64,000 nt of DNA from Pseudoalteromonas sp. CO133X (GTDB lineage Bacteria; Pseudomonadota; Gammaproteobacteria; Enterobacterales; Alteromonadaceae), in NCBI GenBank assembly GCA_004208945.1, contig SGPE01000010.1:1-64000 (forward strand), written 5' to 3'. The notes beneath the pieces were generated by a model. That model was not told the origin of the DNA. It worked only from the letters and a program-made list of their open reading frames with translations, and searched no databases. This document shows positions 8,366 to 16,086 of the stretch, one piece after another. The translations under genes and the position numbers were made by a program. Position 1 is the first letter of the stretch. Every line of letters begins with the position of its first letter.

Positions 8366-10867
8366 TCACCCTAGTGCACGCAGTAACCCTTGCGTATTTT
8401 TACGCATTGTTCGCGCAACCATCAAATAGCCTAAACTAGCTACAAAGACACCACCAACAACAGGGCCAATTAACCAAATATGAGGGTGTAATTTACCGGC
8501 AAGGTCAAACATTTGCTGTTGTACTATTAATAAAGCAATATCACTCACAACAGCAGCTACCCCACCCGCGGTTAAGCCTAGTAATAAAAACTCATACAAG
8601 GTGGCATTTTTAATAAGCCGCCCTTTTGCACCCAGTGTTCTTAATATAACAATTTCTTGCATTCGTTCACCCAAGCTCGCTTGCACCTGAGATATAAGTA
8701 CTAAAGCACCACACACCACCACAATAGACAATACAAAACCAATCGCAAGAGATACCTGCTCTATGGTTGAACGGATCTGTTTAATAAAGCTTTCTACATC
8801 AATCACATTAACCGTTGGATATTGGCGCATCAGCTCATTAAATTCACGCTTTTGATGTTCTTTAACACTCACCGACGAAATATACGTTGCCGGAAAGCTC
8901 TCAAGTACATCTGGGCTTAAAATAATAAAGAAGTTTGGTTTTAATGTGGTCCAGTTAACTTTGCGTACACTGGTAATTTTTGCATCGAACGATTGCGCAC
9001 CAATCAAAAACGTTAATGTATCACCTAGTTTTACATCAAGGCGTTCAAGCATAGACTCCTCAACCGAGGCCTCTGCGACTGAGCTTTGTGTAAACCACTG
9101 ACCCTCTATTAACTCATTTTGAGCAGGTAAGTCTTCTCGCCAAGTAAGGTTTAATTCACGGCCGATACCTGAGCGTGCCTCTTCATCTTTTTTCTCGTTA
9201 TCTTGCTGTGATACTTCACGTGCAACTAGCTCACCATTCACTGCATTAACACGACCGCGTACTATCGGGTAAAAATCAGAGGTGGGCATATCGCGCTCTG
9301 CTAAAAAAGAGGTAATGGGTTCAAGCTCTTGCTCTGTTATATTCACTAAAAACGAGTTTGGCGCATCGACCGGAAGCTGCGACTGCCAATCTGAAATCAT
9401 GTCATTTTTAAGCACAATTAAAAACAGCAATAACTTAATAGCAAGGGCAAAACTTATCAGCTGTACTGCATTAACATTAGCACGTTTTTGAATTGAAGCA
9501 ATCGCAAGCGACCAACTATTACCGGGGCTTAGCCCTAGTTTACGACCGCCACCAAAAATGAGTTTGGATAAACCAAATAAAAGCGCAATCAGTACCGTTG
9601 TCGAGATAAATAAGATAGCTGTGATCTTAATATTATTACTAAATAACCACATTAATAAAAACACAGTTAATGCCGACATTGCCAAGTGAACCTTGCTGAC
9701 AAGCAAACGATCCCCCAAATTACGGCGTAGTACGCGAAGTGGCGGAATATCAAACAAATCTAGCAAGGGCTTAATCGAGAACATTACCGCGCAAATAACC
9801 CCTGTACCAATAGCAATCAACCAAGGTTTCATACTTGAAGCAGGTAGTGCTGTGCCCATCGACTGTGCTAAATAATCACTGGCAATACTTTGCAGCGCAA
9901 AACCAACAACCAGCCCAACAACCACAGACATAAAGCAGACTAAGCTCAAATGTAGCAAGTAAATTTTACGGATTGTGGCACGACTGCCCCCCAACGTTTT
10001 CATCATCGCCACAGGGTCATATTGACGCTCGCAATAGCGTTTTGCAGATACAGCAATAGCCACCGCCGCTAATATAATCCCTAGTAAACCGGCTAATAAT
10101 AAAAAGCTCTCAGCACGGTTTAGGCTATTCGCAATGGGCGATTGTCTATCTTTAACCCCATACCATTGCTGGTTTTCTTTCATTTGTGGTTTTAACCAAT
10201 CATAGAACGTATTTATGCTATCTTCATCACCGGCATAAAGCTGGCGATAAAAAACACGACTCCCAGGTTGAATAACTTGAGTGCTGGCAATATCTTGCTG
10301 ATTAATTAAAATACGCTGACTACTAGAAAAGACATTAAATGGCGCATCTGGCTCTTCAGCTACTACATGGCTTGCCACAAAAGTAGCCGCACCTAGCTCG
10401 ACCTTGTCGCCAACCTGTATGTTTAATGCATAAAATACCGACTCGCTAAGCCAAACCTCACCGCGATTTGGTACTTTATCGGTAATAAATGCCTCTCCTA
10501 ACAAGCTAGTTTTTACTTTGAGCTGCCCTTTAAGGGGATAGCTGTTTGATACAGCCTTAACTGAGCCTAATTGCATTTCATCATTAGCAAACAGCATGGT
10601 ATCAAAATAAGTGATTTTCGCGGTGCGCAGGTTTTCTGCTTGCGCTTTTTCTAAAAACTCAACAGGTAATTCATGATTACTGGCAAGGACGCGATCTGCC
10701 GCGATAAAAGCACTGCTTTTTTGTGCAATACTCTGTCCTATGCGGTCGGTAACCATAGAAAGCGTTAAAACGGTCAGTACGGCCAAGGCAATAGCTGCAC
10801 TAATGACCGTTAATTCACCGCGTTTAAATTCACGTGAAAACAGTTTAAGTGCTAGTTTAGCCCACAT
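8366..10867 (-). CDS. ybbP: ABC transporter permease, YbbP/FtsX family
   Basis: Inner-membrane permease of a YbbAP-type ABC exporter. The 833-residue product has an N-terminal transmembrane helix, a large periplasmic domain, two groups of membrane helices (about 255-440 and 460-500) and a C-terminal FtsX unit (about 700-830). This is the duplicated FtsX/MacB layout of E. coli YbbP. It overlaps the ATPase gene by 11 bp. The substrate is unknown; the tesA neighbour hints at lipid-related cargo, which is inference only. Confidence 0.9.
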   Translation of the reverse strand: MWAKLALKLFSREFKRGELTVISAAIALAVLTVLTLSMVTDRIGQSIAQKSSAFIAADRVLASNHELPVEFLEKAQAENLRTAKITYFDTMLFANDEMQLGSVKAVSNSYPLKGQLKVKTSLLGEAFITDKVPNRGEVWLSESVFYALNIQVGDKVELGAATFVASHVVAEEPDAPFNVFSSSQRILINQQDIASTQVIQPGSRVFYRQLYAGDEDSINTFYDWLKPQMKENQQWYGVKDRQSPIANSLNRAESFLLLAGLLGIILAAVAIAVSAKRYCERQYDPVAMMKTLGGSRATIRKIYLLHLSLVCFMSVVVGLVVGFALQSIASDYLAQSMGTALPASSMKPWLIAIGTGVICAVMFSIKPLLDLFDIPPLRVLRRNLGDRLLVSKVHLAMSALTVFLLMWLFSNNIKITAILFISTTVLIALLFGLSKLIFGGGRKLGLSPGNSWSLAIASIQKRANVNAVQLISFALAIKLLLFLIVLKNDMISDWQSQLPVDAPNSFLVNITEQELEPITSFLAERDMPTSDFYPIVRGRVNAVNGELVAREVSQQDNEKKDEEARSGIGRELNLTWREDLPAQNELIEGQWFTQSSVAEASVEESMLERLDVKLGDTLTFLIGAQSFDAKITSVRKVNWTTLKPNFFIILSPDVLESFPATYISSVSVKEHQKREFNELMRQYPTVNVIDVESFIKQIRSTIEQVSLAIGFVLSIVVVCGALVLISQVQASLGERMQEIVILRTLGAKGRLIKNATLYEFLLLGLTAGGVAAVVSDIALLIVQQQMFDLAGKLHPHIWLIGPVVGGVFVASLGYLMVARTMRKNTQGLLRALG

Positions 10868-11576
10868 TCGCTTGCACTCCCTCTGACTCTTTTACTGTTA
10901 CCAATTCTCCCGCTTCAATGTGTAAAATTTGTTGGCACTTTTCAGCTAACTGCTCATCGTGTGTAACCAGAATTAACGTTGTTCCATGTTCTTTATTTAA
11001 CTCAAATAAAAGCGATTCGATTAACTTACCATTTTTACTATCAAGATTGGCTGATGGCTCATCAGCAAACAAAATTTTAGGCGTTCCGATAAACGCACGC
11101 GCAATAGCTACACGTTGTTGCTCACCACCAGATAATTGTGATGGGTAATGCCCCACTCGATGGCTCAGCCCCACTTTTTCAAGTAGCGCAAGCGCTTGCT
11201 CTTTTGCATTTGAGCTACCCGCAAGCTCGGCAGGTAACATAACATTTTCAAGCGCAGTTAAGCTTTGTACTAACATGAATGACTGAAATACAAAGCCCAC
11301 TTTTTCTGCCCGTAATGCCGCACGGGCTTCTTCATCTAATTCATGTAGCGCTAAGCCATCAAGGTGGATACTCCCCTCCGTTGACTGATCAAGCCCTGCA
11401 AGTAAGCTTAGTAATGTTGACTTACCCGAACCTGACGTACCCACCACTGCAACTGAGTTACCTGACTTGACATTAAAGCTGATGTCACTGAGGATGGTTA
11501 GGTCGCCTTCAACCGTGGTGACCGTTTTAGAAAGTCCTTTAACTTGAATAATGTTTAATTGAGAAAGCGCTGACAT
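10857..11576 (-). CDS. ybbA: ABC transporter ATP-binding protein, YbbA type (LolD-like)
   Basis: ATPase of the YbbAP exporter. The 239-residue product has Walker A GTSGSGKST (about 46), Q loop FVFQSFMLV, signature LSGGEQQRVAIAR (about 145), Walker B KILFADEPSANLD and H loop LILVTHDEQLA. The MacB/LolD subfamily is clear. The start codon abuts that of the divergent tesA, so the two translation initiation regions must overlap each other's coding strand; a similarly tight tesA/ybbA arrangement is known in E. coli. Confidence 0.92.
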   Translation of the reverse strand: MSALSQLNIIQVKGLSKTVTTVEGDLTILSDISFNVKSGNSVAVVGTSGSGKSTLLSLLAGLDQSTEGSIHLDGLALHELDEEARAALRAEKVGFVFQSFMLVQSLTALENVMLPAELAGSSNAKEQALALLEKVGLSHRVGHYPSQLSGGEQQRVAIARAFIGTPKILFADEPSANLDSKNGKLIESLLFELNKEHGTTLILVTHDEQLAEKCQQILHIEAGELVTVKESEGVQANVG

Positions 11577-12194
11577 ATGATGTATCCAATCCTACGTTTT
11601 ATATTCGTTTTACTGTTAGTAATCAAACCACTTACGGCAGCAGCTGACAACACAATTTTAATTTTAGGTGACAGTTTAAGCGCCGCATATGGCCTTAAAC
11701 AAGAGCAAGGCTGGGTTAAATTGTTACAAGATAAATACGATGAAAAAGATCAATCTGTGTATCTTGTAAACGCCAGTATTAGTGGTGAAACCACAGGTGG
11801 CGCTCTTAGACGACTCGATGCCCTACTCGACGAGTTCGAACCCACCCATGTACTTATTGAGCTTGGCGGAAATGACGGACTGCGTGGTTTTCCAGTCAAG
11901 CGCTTACAAGCTAACTTACGCGATTTAATCAGCAAAAGCCAACAAGCGGGAGCTAATACAGCCATTATGGAAGTGCATATTCCACCCAATTATGGGCCAC
12001 GTTATACCAAACTATTTACTGGCAGCTTTGAAACTATTGCAGATGAAACGAACTCTGAGTTGTTACCATTTTTCATGCTTGAAATAGCTGCTCGCCCTGA
12101 GCTCATGCAAAATGACAACCTGCACCCTAACGCTGAAGCTCAACCCCTTATACGCGATATAATGTATAAAGAGATCAACCAATGGCTAGATTAA
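11577..12194 (+). CDS. tesA: Arylesterase / acyl-CoA thioesterase I / lysophospholipase L1
   Basis: Periplasmic SGNH hydrolase acting on acyl-CoA, aryl esters and lysophospholipids. The 205-residue product has a signal peptide (to about residue 22, LTAAAD), block I LILGDSLSAAYG with the nucleophile Ser, block III GGNDGLRG, and block V with the catalytic Asp/His in NLHPNAEAQ. Two consecutive ATG codons open the frame; GAGAAAG inside ybbA probably serves as the ribosome-binding site. Confidence 0.94.
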   Translation: MMYPILRFIFVLLLVIKPLTAAADNTILILGDSLSAAYGLKQEQGWVKLLQDKYDEKDQSVYLVNASISGETTGGALRRLDALLDEFEPTHVLIELGGNDGLRGFPVKRLQANLRDLISKSQQAGANTAIMEVHIPPNYGPRYTKLFTGSFETIADETNSELLPFFMLEIAARPELMQNDNLHPNAEAQPLIRDIMYKEINQWLD

Positions 12195-12308
12195 CCTCTA
12201 GCCAATGCCCCCTCATATAAACCACGTGTAATAATGAACAATAAACAGGCAAACAAACCTAAGGTGTATTGATTTTTATAAAAAAAGCCGTACTATAGCT
12301 CGCAACGT

Positions 12309-12385
12309 CGGCATATAGCGCAGCTTGGTAGCGCACTGTCATGGGGTGTCAGGGGTCGCAGGTTCAAATCCTGCTATGCCGACCA
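12309..12385 (+). tRNA. tRNA-Pro (anticodon GGG)
   Basis: 77-nt cloverleaf with encoded CCA. The anticodon arm CTGTCATGGGGTGTCAG resembles that of E. coli proL, with anticodon GGG in loop ATGGGGT. It lies immediately before the integron cassette array, although no duplicated tRNA end was found on the far side. Confidence 0.95.
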
Positions 12386-12517
12386 TTTTTCTACACTCTA
12401 TTCAATATAGTTAATTAACTTAGCTATTTACTTTATCGCACCTTAACTCTGCATTCTTTTACTTATATCGCACATTTATCGCACCATACTTATCTAAATG
12501 TATTTTCTCATTTTTAG

Positions 12518-12524
12518 GTTAGGT
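12518..12524 (-). repeat. Terminal attC core site (GTTAGGT)
   Basis: GTTAGGT on the plus strand (ACCTAAC on the minus strand) matches the cassette core. The stop codon of the last cassette frame lies within it. No convincing partner core or stem is seen between here and tRNA-Pro, so this attC looks truncated or degenerate. Confidence 0.5.
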
Positions 12525-12731
12525 GTTGATTGGGTGATATATAGGAAGACAGCTAATGGCACCTTTCCTACCTTCCTCACAATAGAATTTCATAAAAGCT
12601 TCTCGGATAAATAATTTGCAAGAGACATGTAATGAATTGTGGCAGATCAAATATAACCTTATGCTTTTATTTTGCCTAAAAGCTAGATTTGAGCGAGGAG
12701 CAGACGACCACTTCAGCGCATTTTTCGACAA
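12519..12731 (-). CDS. Hypothetical small cassette protein
   Basis: A 70-residue frame, rich in Cys and basic residues, starting with TTG just after the 12746-12802 attC site and stopping inside the GTTAGGT core. Position, orientation and stop-in-core placement fit a cassette gene. No recognised domain, and no strong ribosome-binding site, so it could also be a decayed cassette. Confidence 0.4.
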   Translation of the reverse strand: MSKNALKWSSAPRSNLAFRQNKSIRLYLICHNSLHVSCKLFIREAFMKFYCEEGRKGAISCLPIYHPINT

Positions 12732-12745
12732 ATAAAGTATTTATT

Positions 12746-12802
12746 CGGTAACGCCTGCAACAGTCAGGAGCGAAGCGAGTCGGCTGCTTGCGTTGGTTAT
12801 GC
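12746..12802 (-). repeat. Integron attC site (short, partly degenerate)
   Basis: About 57 bp. Outer arms CGGTAACGCC and TTGCGTTGGTTATGC pair imperfectly, with an inner CAACAG/CTGCTTG stem and a GAGCGAAGCGAG loop. The deacetylase stop codon is inside the GTTATGC core. The other core (GTTACCG on the minus strand) departs from GTTRRRY. Confidence 0.7.
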
Positions 12803-13504
12803 ATTTTTCAACAACTGTGAGACCGTAACAAATTTGTAGCCCTTTGCTCTCAGTCCCTTAATTATTGGCCCTATAGCGTCTCGCGACTCTTTATTTTTAG
12901 ACCCCAAAACGTGTAAAAGAATAATTGAACCTGGAGTAGAAGATTTAACAACATACTCTGCGATAGACGCAGAACTTCTCGAAATTTCAGGATAGATTTC
13001 AGGCTCAACATTCCATGTGATTGTTTTTACTCCTTCCGACTTCAAATAATAAGGCAGAACAAAAAGCTTTTTACCATATGGAGGCCTAAAGTATATCTCA
13101 CCCTTAAATCCAATCTGGCGGATTAAAGCTGTGGTGGAGTCGATTTCTTCCCTCACTTCATCAAGCCCCATTAACATCATTCTTTTATGGCTGTACGAAT
13201 GATTCCCTATCTGATGACCTGCGTTAACCAGATCTATAGCCGGCTGCTTGTTTTGTTGAATTCCCGACCCATTGAGGAAGAACGTACCTTTCACATCATG
13301 CTCTTCAAGGATATTCAACACTTGAGTGGTATATTTCGCCCCCCAAGGACCATCATCAAATGTCAATGCGATAATCTTTTCATTTGTTTCGGCCTTTGCG
13401 ACTATCTCTCCAAACACCTGAAAAGTCCTTGATTTACTTATATTCCAGGCTCCAAAGATGATTACTGCAGAAAGAATCAATATCGGCAGGTATACTCTTT
13501 TCAA
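12797..13504 (-). CDS. Polysaccharide deacetylase (NodB domain), cassette gene
   Basis: Predicted metal-dependent deacetylase of the carbohydrate esterase 4 family, anchored or exported through an N-terminal hydrophobic segment (about 5-22). The NodB domain shows motif 1 LTFDDGPWG, motif 2 HQIGNHSYSH, motif 3 FRPPYGKK and a C-terminal ILLHVLG His motif, so it looks catalytically intact. The 235-residue frame starts at TTG with AAGGA 8 bp upstream. The stop codon is in the attC core. The substrate is unknown (peptidoglycan, chitin oligomers or exopolysaccharide are the family's usual ones). Possession of a full enzyme makes it the largest cassette here. Confidence 0.88.
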   Translation of the reverse strand: MKRVYLPILILSAVIIFGAWNISKSRTFQVFGEIVAKAETNEKIIALTFDDGPWGAKYTTQVLNILEEHDVKGTFFLNGSGIQQNKQPAIDLVNAGHQIGNHSYSHKRMMLMGLDEVREEIDSTTALIRQIGFKGEIYFRPPYGKKLFVLPYYLKSEGVKTITWNVEPEIYPEISRSSASIAEYVVKSSTPGSIILLHVLGSKNKESRDAIGPIIKGLRAKGYKFVTVSQLLKNA

Positions 13505-13522
13505 TGGTTTTCATCCTTATTT

Positions 13523-13605
13523 ACATAACGCCTATAGCTAGCGTATTTTTGGAATGTAGCCGAAGGCGAAATGGAAAAAATATTGCAAGACTATACTTGT
13601 TAAAT
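13523..13605 (-). repeat. Integron attC site
   Basis: 83 bp between cores ACATAAC (13523-13529) and GTTAAAT (13599-13605). Arms GCCTATAG.../...CTATACTTG pair. The stop codon of the upstream cassette gene lies in GTTAAAT. Confidence 0.8.
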
Positions 13606-13977
13606 GCCTTCAATTTGCTTGACTTCGCTACCATTAGATAACTTTACTCTGTATTGCATACCGACCTCATTTTCTATTTTGATAATACCTGTAGTAGACT
13701 CCACTTCTAACTTAACAATAAAGACATCTTGAACATCTCTTTCCAAACCTCTTTTGTATTTAGTCTTGTAGATCTGCTTGGCCCAAATTACCTCACCGCT
13801 TTCCACCTCAACCGCCCGAACAAAACCACCATTCTGCGTTGTTCCATTTTCAAGAGCCCAAGGCACAGCCTCATACTTAACTCCCTCATACTCTACAGGG
13901 AATACACGTTCCGACCCTGGACGCTTTGCCCAGCATAAACTTGAGCTGGCCAATAAGATTAGAATGAGATATTTCAT
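13600..13977 (-). CDS. Hypothetical exported cassette protein
   Basis: 125 residues from the ATG that starts MKYLILILLASSSLCWA, a clear signal peptide (cleavage near residue 17). The remainder is beta-rich with no recognised domain. A longer frame upstream runs through the neighbouring attC and is unlikely to be translated, which decides this start. The stop codon falls in the attC core. Confidence 0.75.
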   Translation of the reverse strand: MKYLILILLASSSLCWAKRPGSERVFPVEYEGVKYEAVPWALENGTTQNGGFVRAVEVESGEVIWAKQIYKTKYKRGLERDVQDVFIVKLEVESTTGIIKIENEVGMQYRVKLSNGSEVKQIEGI

Positions 13978-13980
13978 AGC

Positions 13981-14078
13981 ATTTAACGCCCACATAAAAT
14001 GCAGATAATGCTTGGCTAAAATTAGCGAGGAACGAGCGTCAGCCAAGCTTTAGACATCCATTCATGCGCTTGTTAGGT
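13981..14078 (-). repeat. Integron attC site
   Basis: 98 bp with cores ATTTAAC (13981-13987) and GTTAGGT (14072-14078) and a strong inner stem GCTTGGCT / AGCCAAGC around a loop containing AGCGAGGAACGAGCG. The stem is closely similar to that of the site at 14744. Confidence 0.9.
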
Positions 14079-14096
14079 GTTTGGATACACCACAAG

Positions 14097-14378
14097 TTAA
14101 CTTCCTGATTCTATTGCTTCGTGATAAAAGCCAGCAAAACCTTTGAATGAATCAGTATTCAACACTTCTAATTTAAGAGGATTCCCTCTTAAATTGGATG
14201 GCTTTTCGAAGCCAAATCTAACTGTTTCTAGCGAAGCAGCTTCGAAGTCTAATTCGTTATCATCTTGCAGTTGAAACAACATACAGCGATGCTTTTGGCC
14301 AATTTCAGGAAAAGAATAATCGTGTTCTGCTTTTCCTGTGAATATCCCCTCAAATCCATAGATAACGACAATACTCAT
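14097..14378 (-). CDS. Hypothetical cassette protein
   Basis: 93-residue soluble protein without recognised domain. Its ATG lies only 5 bp after the attC core GTTAGGT (read on the minus strand), so the AGGTG of the core itself is in position to act as ribosome-binding site. The stop is 18 bp before the next attC core. Confidence 0.75.
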   Translation of the reverse strand: MSIVVIYGFEGIFTGKAEHDYSFPEIGQKHRCMLFQLQDDNELDFEAASLETVRFGFEKPSNLRGNPLKLEVLNTDSFKGFAGFYHEAIESGS

Positions 14379-14383
14379 GAAAC

Positions 14384-14483
14384 ACCTAACGCCGCTGTAA
14401 CCGACTAAAAACAGTTGGCTAAAATTTTGTGAGCCACGAACAAAGCCAACTGTTTTTTGTCCGAGTTTACAACTTTGTTATGT
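14384..14483 (-). repeat. Integron attC site
   Basis: 100 bp with cores ACCTAAC (14384-14390) and GTTATGT (14477-14483), outer arms GCCGCTGTAA.../...TTTACAAC, and inner stem ACAGTTGGCT / AGCCAACTGT. Confidence 0.9.
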
Positions 14484-14547
14484 TCACTTTTAACTTTTAA
14501 AGTAAGTGTTTGTTTAGTCATATTTCAATATGATAAATGTTTTAAAC

Positions 14548-14727
14548 TTAACTAAAGAAAAAACCAATTAGCATTAAAGCGACTACAGAGTAGACCAACA
14601 TCAGTTGCCATTTATTAAACCGAAAGAAAAACTCGTAACCACAAACAGGGCAAAGCCTTTTTGTATATTGAGGTGCAACTCGCTCTTCTCTAGGAATAAC
14701 ATCGGAATTGCATTTAGGGCATTTCAA
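14548..14727 (-). CDS. Small zinc-ribbon membrane protein, cassette gene
   Basis: 59 residues from a TTG start preceded by AGGTG at a suitable distance. It begins MKCPKCNSD and has a second CPVCGYE motif (about 26-30), a likely zinc ribbon with two CxxC knuckles, followed by one C-terminal transmembrane helix (about 41-59). It fills the cassette between two attC sites, which supports it being real despite its length. Confidence 0.7.
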   Translation of the reverse strand: MKCPKCNSDVIPREERVAPQYTKRLCPVCGYEFFFRFNKWQLMLVYSVVALMLIGFFFS

Positions 14728-14743
14728 CTGATTTCACCTGTGA

Positions 14744-14843
14744 ACATAACGCCCGCATAATAGGCGGATTAAGCTTGGCTGAAATTAGCGAAGAATGAGC
14801 GCAGCCAAGCTTTTTGCGTCCACCCTTAATTCGATTGTTATGT
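14744..14843 (-). repeat. Integron attC site
   Basis: 100 bp with cores ACATAAC (14744-14750) and GTTATGT (14837-14843). Inner stem AAGCTTGGCTG / CAGCCAAGCTT, loop with GCGAAGAATGAGCG. Confidence 0.92.
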
Positions 14844-14851
14844 GCCTTGTA

Positions 14852-15232
14852 CTACAAAACGTGAATATCATTTATAGTGGCACTAAACTGATTATTTTTG
14901 ACCCGAGAAAACTCGAACTCTACGGTTAAATCTGTGATTTCACCATTCACAGGGAAATAGAAACCAAAAAGGTAACTACCGTCATTACATTGCAGGAATT
15001 CTGGTGTACAAAAAGCTATATCAGTATTCTCGATTTTAAATTCTGATTCGTTACCGTAATAATCAAAAACAGCTTCTCTTATTTCTTTTTCACCCCAGCG
15101 TGCACCGTAATTATTAGGTACAGTTACCAAACTAAGTGCTTGTTCAAAACTATCCTGCGACAGGTAGCAAAGCCATTTTTGACAGTATGCTTTTAACTCA
15201 GGTTCAACATTTTGGTTTAACAGTTTTAGCAT
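14852..15232 (-). CDS. Hypothetical cassette protein
   Basis: 126 residues starting at the ATG of MLKLLNQNV, which has AAGGA 8 bp upstream; an earlier in-frame ATG lies inside the preceding attC core and is rejected. Soluble, alpha/beta, Glu/Phe/Asn-rich, no recognised domain. The stop is 8 bp before the attC core. Confidence 0.75.
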   Translation of the reverse strand: MLKLLNQNVEPELKAYCQKWLCYLSQDSFEQALSLVTVPNNYGARWGEKEIREAVFDYYGNESEFKIENTDIAFCTPEFLQCNDGSYLFGFYFPVNGEITDLTVEFEFSRVKNNQFSATINDIHVL

Positions 15233-15246
15233 GACTTTCCTTAGGC

Positions 15247-15354
15247 ACATAACTTCCAAATATGGGGCGCAGACATGTGTGCAAAAATGGCGAAGCCGCG
15301 CACATGTTTGCGTCCCAGCGAGCGACAGCGAGTGCCATAATTTGTTTGTTATGT
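15247..15354 (-). repeat. Integron attC site
   Basis: 108 bp with cores ACATAAC (15247-15253) and GTTATGT (15348-15354). Inner stem ACATGTGTGC / GCGCACATGT, loop AAAAATGGCGAAGCC. Confidence 0.9.
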
Positions 15355-15386
15355 GCGATTACAAAACTGCCTTGTTCCAACTGTCT

Positions 15387-15623
15387 TTACCCCTTAAAGC
15401 GAGTTTTAAATATAGAATAAAAAGTTGATGCTAATAACACGATTAGAGCAAGCAGGCCTAACCATAGAGATGCTAGGTAATAAAAGACGGTTGCTGTGCC
15501 AGATGAAACAGAAAATAGTCCACAATCATAACCGCATGTTTCCATTCTATATGCCGCAAACGTGAACATAACTAGTAAACATATAAGAGCGATTAGACTA
15601 ATAACCTTTATTTTTCTTAGCAT
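15387..15623 (-). CDS. Small two-helix membrane protein, first cassette
   Basis: 78 residues with two transmembrane helices (about 6-25 and 46-68) and a short loop holding two Cys (METCGYDCGLF). Ribosome-binding site GGAG 7 bp upstream. It is the cassette nearest the expected attI end. No known family recognised. Confidence 0.7.
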   Translation of the reverse strand: MLRKIKVISLIALICLLVMFTFAAYRMETCGYDCGLFSVSSGTATVFYYLASLWLGLLALIVLLASTFYSIFKTRFKG

Positions 15624-15649
15624 TCAAAACTCCATTTTCACAGCTAAGC

Positions 15650-15656
15650 ACATAAC
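15650..15656 (-). repeat. Core recombination site at the start of the array
   Basis: ACATAAC (GTTATGT on the minus strand) 27 bp upstream of the first cassette gene. The sequence to its right does not form a convincing attC and no intI follows, so this may be a remnant attI or a decayed attC. Confidence 0.5.
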
Positions 15657-16086
15657 AATTTAATAGTGCGCAAATCGCGTATATTTCTACCACACAACTG
15701 CTCACTTTTCTTATTGCTACGTTTTTACCAAATTAGCTAACCTTTTGCTAGTTAACAAGGTATTTTAAAATTGGTAAAGTGGTCATGCGCAAATTGCTCA
15801 TTTTTCTGAATATAGGGGAAAGTTGTAAATTCTGAATATAAAAACTATATCAAAAGAAAATGTTCGCCATTTCCTCAAAGCAGACCTTTAGAGCATTTAA
15901 ATTAACTTGTTTTTGGCAGAACGAGTTACACCCCAAGTTCAGTTAATAGAAGACAACCAAGAATACAGACGACTCTGCACTTCACCTATAAAATCACCAA
16001 ATTATAAAACAACCCTCCTCGCAGCTTGACTAATTATTATACTCCTATAAGTTGTAAATATAATAATTAAGTAGAAGGATTTACTC
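15657..16086. other. Intergenic stretch, no gene recognised
   Basis: AT-rich stretch between the cassette array and the phospholipase-like gene, where attI/intI would be expected. No integrase fragment is seen. It contains the repeated word TTCTGAATATA (15804 and 15830 areas) and, near its right end, TTGACT at about 16026 as a possible promoter element. Confidence 0.4.

Larger units (their letters stand above)
12518..15656 (-). mobile_element. Integron gene-cassette array without integrase (CALIN type)
   Basis: About seven small genes lie head-to-tail on the minus strand. Between them are imperfect palindromes of about 60-108 bp ending in paired core sites (GTTAGGT, GTTATGT or GTTAAAT on one side; ACCTAAC, ACATAAC or ATTTAAC on the other). 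Stop codons of several genes fall inside the core site, as is typical of cassettes. The array starts at the core at 15650-15656 and ends at 12518-12524 next to tRNA-Pro. No intI-like gene or clear attI occurs in the window. It is either a cluster of attC sites lacking integrase or one end of an array mobilised by an integrase elsewhere. Confidence 0.88.

Noticed and set aside
12386..12517. Repeated word TTTATCGCAC after tRNA-Pro, tested as a phage attachment site
   Set aside because: No copy of the tRNA 3' end on the other side of the array and no integrase gene.
13978..14046. N-terminal extension of the 13600 cassette gene
   Set aside because: It would translate through the attC palindrome; the ATG at 13975-13977 gives a proper signal peptide.
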